Notes under the pieces: model-generated
Told to the model about the DNA's origin: nothing
The model's database searches: none
What the model saw: the letters and a program-made list of their open reading frames with translations, nothing else
Program-made: the position numbers and the translations under genes
Assembly: GCA_035530135.1 (NCBI GenBank)
Contig: DATKVJ010000021.1
Location: 18,594 to 82,593, forward strand
Length of the DNA stretch: 64,000 bases
Direction: 5' to 3'
Origin: CAIYYX01 sp035530135
GTDB lineage: Bacteria; Pseudomonadota; Gammaproteobacteria; Burkholderiales; Rhodocyclaceae
Shown here: piece by piece, positions 62,431 to 64,000 of the stretch
Numbering within the stretch: position 1 is the first letter of the stretch
Layout: each line of letters begins with the position of its first letter

Positions 62431-63565
62431 CTTGTGGCAACTCGGTGGGCACGAGGCGCTTTCCGCAATAGACGTCTGTAATTTGTACGCGCCCGTGACC
62501 AAGGCGAGCGGCGATCTCTCTTCGCGCTTGGAGGTCGAGCGCGGGAGGCACACCCGAACCGCCGGCGATGGGCGGTGGCACACCCGTGATGCTCTCGTAG
62601 TCGTCGGCCGCGCCCTGGTGCCGCAGGCCATGTGGCACAACGCCCAGGCCGGCGCGAGTGATGCCGAAGCGCTCCATCACGTAGCGCAGCCGGCGCATCG
62701 CCTGCAGCAGGGTCAGGCGCGGGTCGCTGACGCTTTCATTGACGCCGACGACGGCGCGTCGTGCGTAGTCAATGGCGTCTTGTCTCACCTCGTTGTCGAT
62801 GGGGAACAGGCGCTTACGCCCGCCCTTCGTGCCCCGGTGCGTATCCAGGTAGAAGGCAACATCGTCAGCCGGTTTGCCCGCCTGCGCGGCGCTGATCACG
62901 TCGCTGTGCGGGCGGAACATCACGCTTTCCTTGAAGCGCAGTTGGAAGGCCTGCATCAGCCTCAAGGAGGCGGCGGCATGCACGTCGTAAGCTTCCACCT
63001 CGCGGATCACCGCAGCCACATCGACGCCCTTGGCTCGCCATGACTTGTCGACGCCGTTCGCCAAGTGGCGCTTGTAGAGCTTGGGGTCGTCGAAGTAGCA
63101 CGCGATCGGCTTCAGCAGCCTCGGCTTGCCGATCCAGCCGGCGAAGGTCTTCATGAAGCTGAAGTAGGTCTGGATGGTCGCCGGGCTCATCCGGCCGGCA
63201 TGAGCCTCGTCCTGCCAATACCCGGTGACGGCTTCCACGTGCCGTCCGCTGAAAGTTCTCGGGTCCAGCTTGAAATGCTTGGGATGGCTGCGCAGGAAGT
63301 CAAACAACCAGATGCAGAAGCGTGCGCGTTCGGCCATAGTCTTGTGGCTCACGCCCTTGTGCTTGCTGCTGTGCTGCCAGTTGTGCCGCTGCAGGATCAA
63401 CTGCAGCACATAGCGGCAGCGTTTCGGGTTCAAAGGGATGTCGTCCAGCGCGGGGTGCTCGTAGGTGCGAGGGCGAGCGCGGTGATCACCGTGTTCGACG
63501 TGAGCCCCGCACGCTACGGTTTGGTTGAAACGGCCGGTTCGTTTGTCGCTGCATTGCTTGTCCAT
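62405..63565 (-). CDS. Second tyrosine recombinase/integrase
   Basis: A 386-residue recombinase. ATG 63565 (MDKQCSDKRTGRFNQ) follows AAGGA. The catalytic domain shows R210 (QLRFKES), H312-G-L-R315 and H357 (LGHGR) with Tyr366 (VYCGKR). The N-terminal part has an SAM-like domain (SPATIQTYFSFMKTFAGWI). This resembles integrase-domain proteins of integrative elements, distinct from the P4-type enzyme at the left. The frame stays open to 63871 without stops, so a longer form is possible. It faces the defence genes from the right. Confidence 0.85.
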   Translation of the reverse strand: MDKQCSDKRTGRFNQTVACGAHVEHGDHRARPRTYEHPALDDIPLNPKRCRYVLQLILQRHNWQHSSKHKGVSHKTMAERARFCIWLFDFLRSHPKHFKLDPRTFSGRHVEAVTGYWQDEAHAGRMSPATIQTYFSFMKTFAGWIGKPRLLKPIACYFDDPKLYKRHLANGVDKSWRAKGVDVAAVIREVEAYDVHAAASLRLMQAFQLRFKESVMFRPHSDVISAAQAGKPADDVAFYLDTHRGTKGGRKRLFPIDNEVRQDAIDYARRAVVGVNESVSDPRLTLLQAMRRLRYVMERFGITRAGLGVVPHGLRHQGAADDYESITGVPPPIAGGSGVPPALDLQARREIAARLGHGRVQITDVYCGKRLVPTELPQADHGPIDS

Positions 63566-64000
63566 GACGTCTTTTCCTTTTGTCGATTCGGCAGAACCCT
63601 GTCGTTCATGCATCGGTGGGTTCCGGACACCGATGCCAGGCCAGTGCTTTGCGGCCGTCGCCAGGGCGATGGCTGCGCGGAGGTACTTAAAAGTGATCGC
63701 CGGCCAGCACGCGTCTTGCGCGATGTGGCGTTCGCCGTAGCGAACCAGGTTCCCAAGGAACCCGAGGCAACCCCGGAGGTGCGACCTCCGGTGCGATGCC
63801 CGAGCGGCACCGCGAACTCGTTCCACATCGCCGGCTTGACTGGCAACGCCCGTTCCGCGACGGGCGCGCAATGCCGTTCACGCGGGCCGTGGCGCCGCGC
63901 CGAGGCGCGGCAGCGCACGGCTGACAGCGTCAGTGCGTGAGTGCGAGGGGAAGGAACTCGAACGCCGGCCCCGCAGGGCTGGCGTTATTCGCGGCCTGGA
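63566..64000. other. Right-end region without a confident gene
   Basis: 435 bp upstream of the second integrase. It holds a perfect 8-bp palindrome CCGGAGGT-gcg-ACCTCCGG at 63773-63791. The minus-strand frame, continuous with the integrase, encodes LVRYGERHIAQDACWP and similar protein-like stretches, so a leader or N-terminal extension cannot be excluded. The window ends before any partner gene. Confidence 0.4.

Noticed and set aside
46620..64000. CRISPR array or cas genes
   Set aside because: No regularly spaced repeats or Cas motifs in the island or elsewhere in the window.

Overview
The window is a GC-rich bacterial chromosome segment. The gene order ftsY-ftsE-ftsX-rpoH, lolB-ispE-tRNA-Gln-prs-rplY-pth-ychF, and a cox operon carrying DUF2970 and DUF2909 genes is typical of Betaproteobacteria. 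Rhodocyclales or a close relative is my inference; no rRNA or other marker here fixes the genus. About three quarters of the window is ordinary core genome and the last 17 kb is an accessory island.

Region 1 (1-11.5 kb) is a polysaccharide cluster on the + strand: the end of a MurJ/Wzx-type flippase, a methyltransferase, two GT4 glycosyltransferases around an asparagine-synthase-type amidotransferase, a GT2-epimerase fusion, an initiating WecA-like sugar-phosphate transferase and a CapD/PglF-type dehydratase. A MazEF toxin-antitoxin pair sits inside it. One glycosyltransferase carries a perfect 22-bp inverted repeat that looks like a template-switch mutation.

Region 2 (11.5-23.1 kb) is housekeeping: apaH, an ornithine-lipid type acyltransferase pair (olsB and an OlsA-like gene), a glycine-zipper lipoprotein, a PfkB kinase, tpx, and the minus-strand run aroQ-accB-accC-prmA-DUF3426, then a TlpA thioredoxin, a conserved unknown and mpl. 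A stretch of dispersed extragenic repeats lies at 15.5-15.8 kb.

Region 3 (23.1-31.1 kb) is an aa3-type cytochrome c oxidase operon: coxB with a fused cytochrome c domain, coxA, a small assembly protein, ctaG, DUF2970, coxC, (DUF2909 on the other strand), SURF1, a SCO-like protein, ctaB and sco1. The heme A synthase gene (ctaA/cox15), often found in such operons, is absent.

Region 4 (31.1-46.6 kb) is core: rpoH with a near-perfect CIRCE operator in its leader, ftsX and ftsE split by a palindromic element, ftsY, two M16 peptidase-type genes, rsmD, coaD, a ferredoxin, mutM, a TPR protein, lolB, ispE, tRNA-Gln(TTG), prs, rplY, pth and ychF.

Region 5 (46.6-64 kb) is an accessory defence island entered by a P4-type tyrosine integrase next to ychF. 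It holds a class II Fic protein and then a directional gene set: SNF2-family helicase with a degenerate N-terminal PLD-like region, DUF4391 protein, type III-like Mod methyltransferase, stand-alone PLD nuclease, type III-like Res helicase-nuclease, and a RloC/PrrC-like ATPase with a zinc-hook CxxCG motif and a candidate anticodon-nuclease Arg-Glu-His motif. A second tyrosine recombinase faces it from the right. The best candidate for an undescribed system is this composite restriction-modification module coupled to a RloC-like tRNA nuclease.
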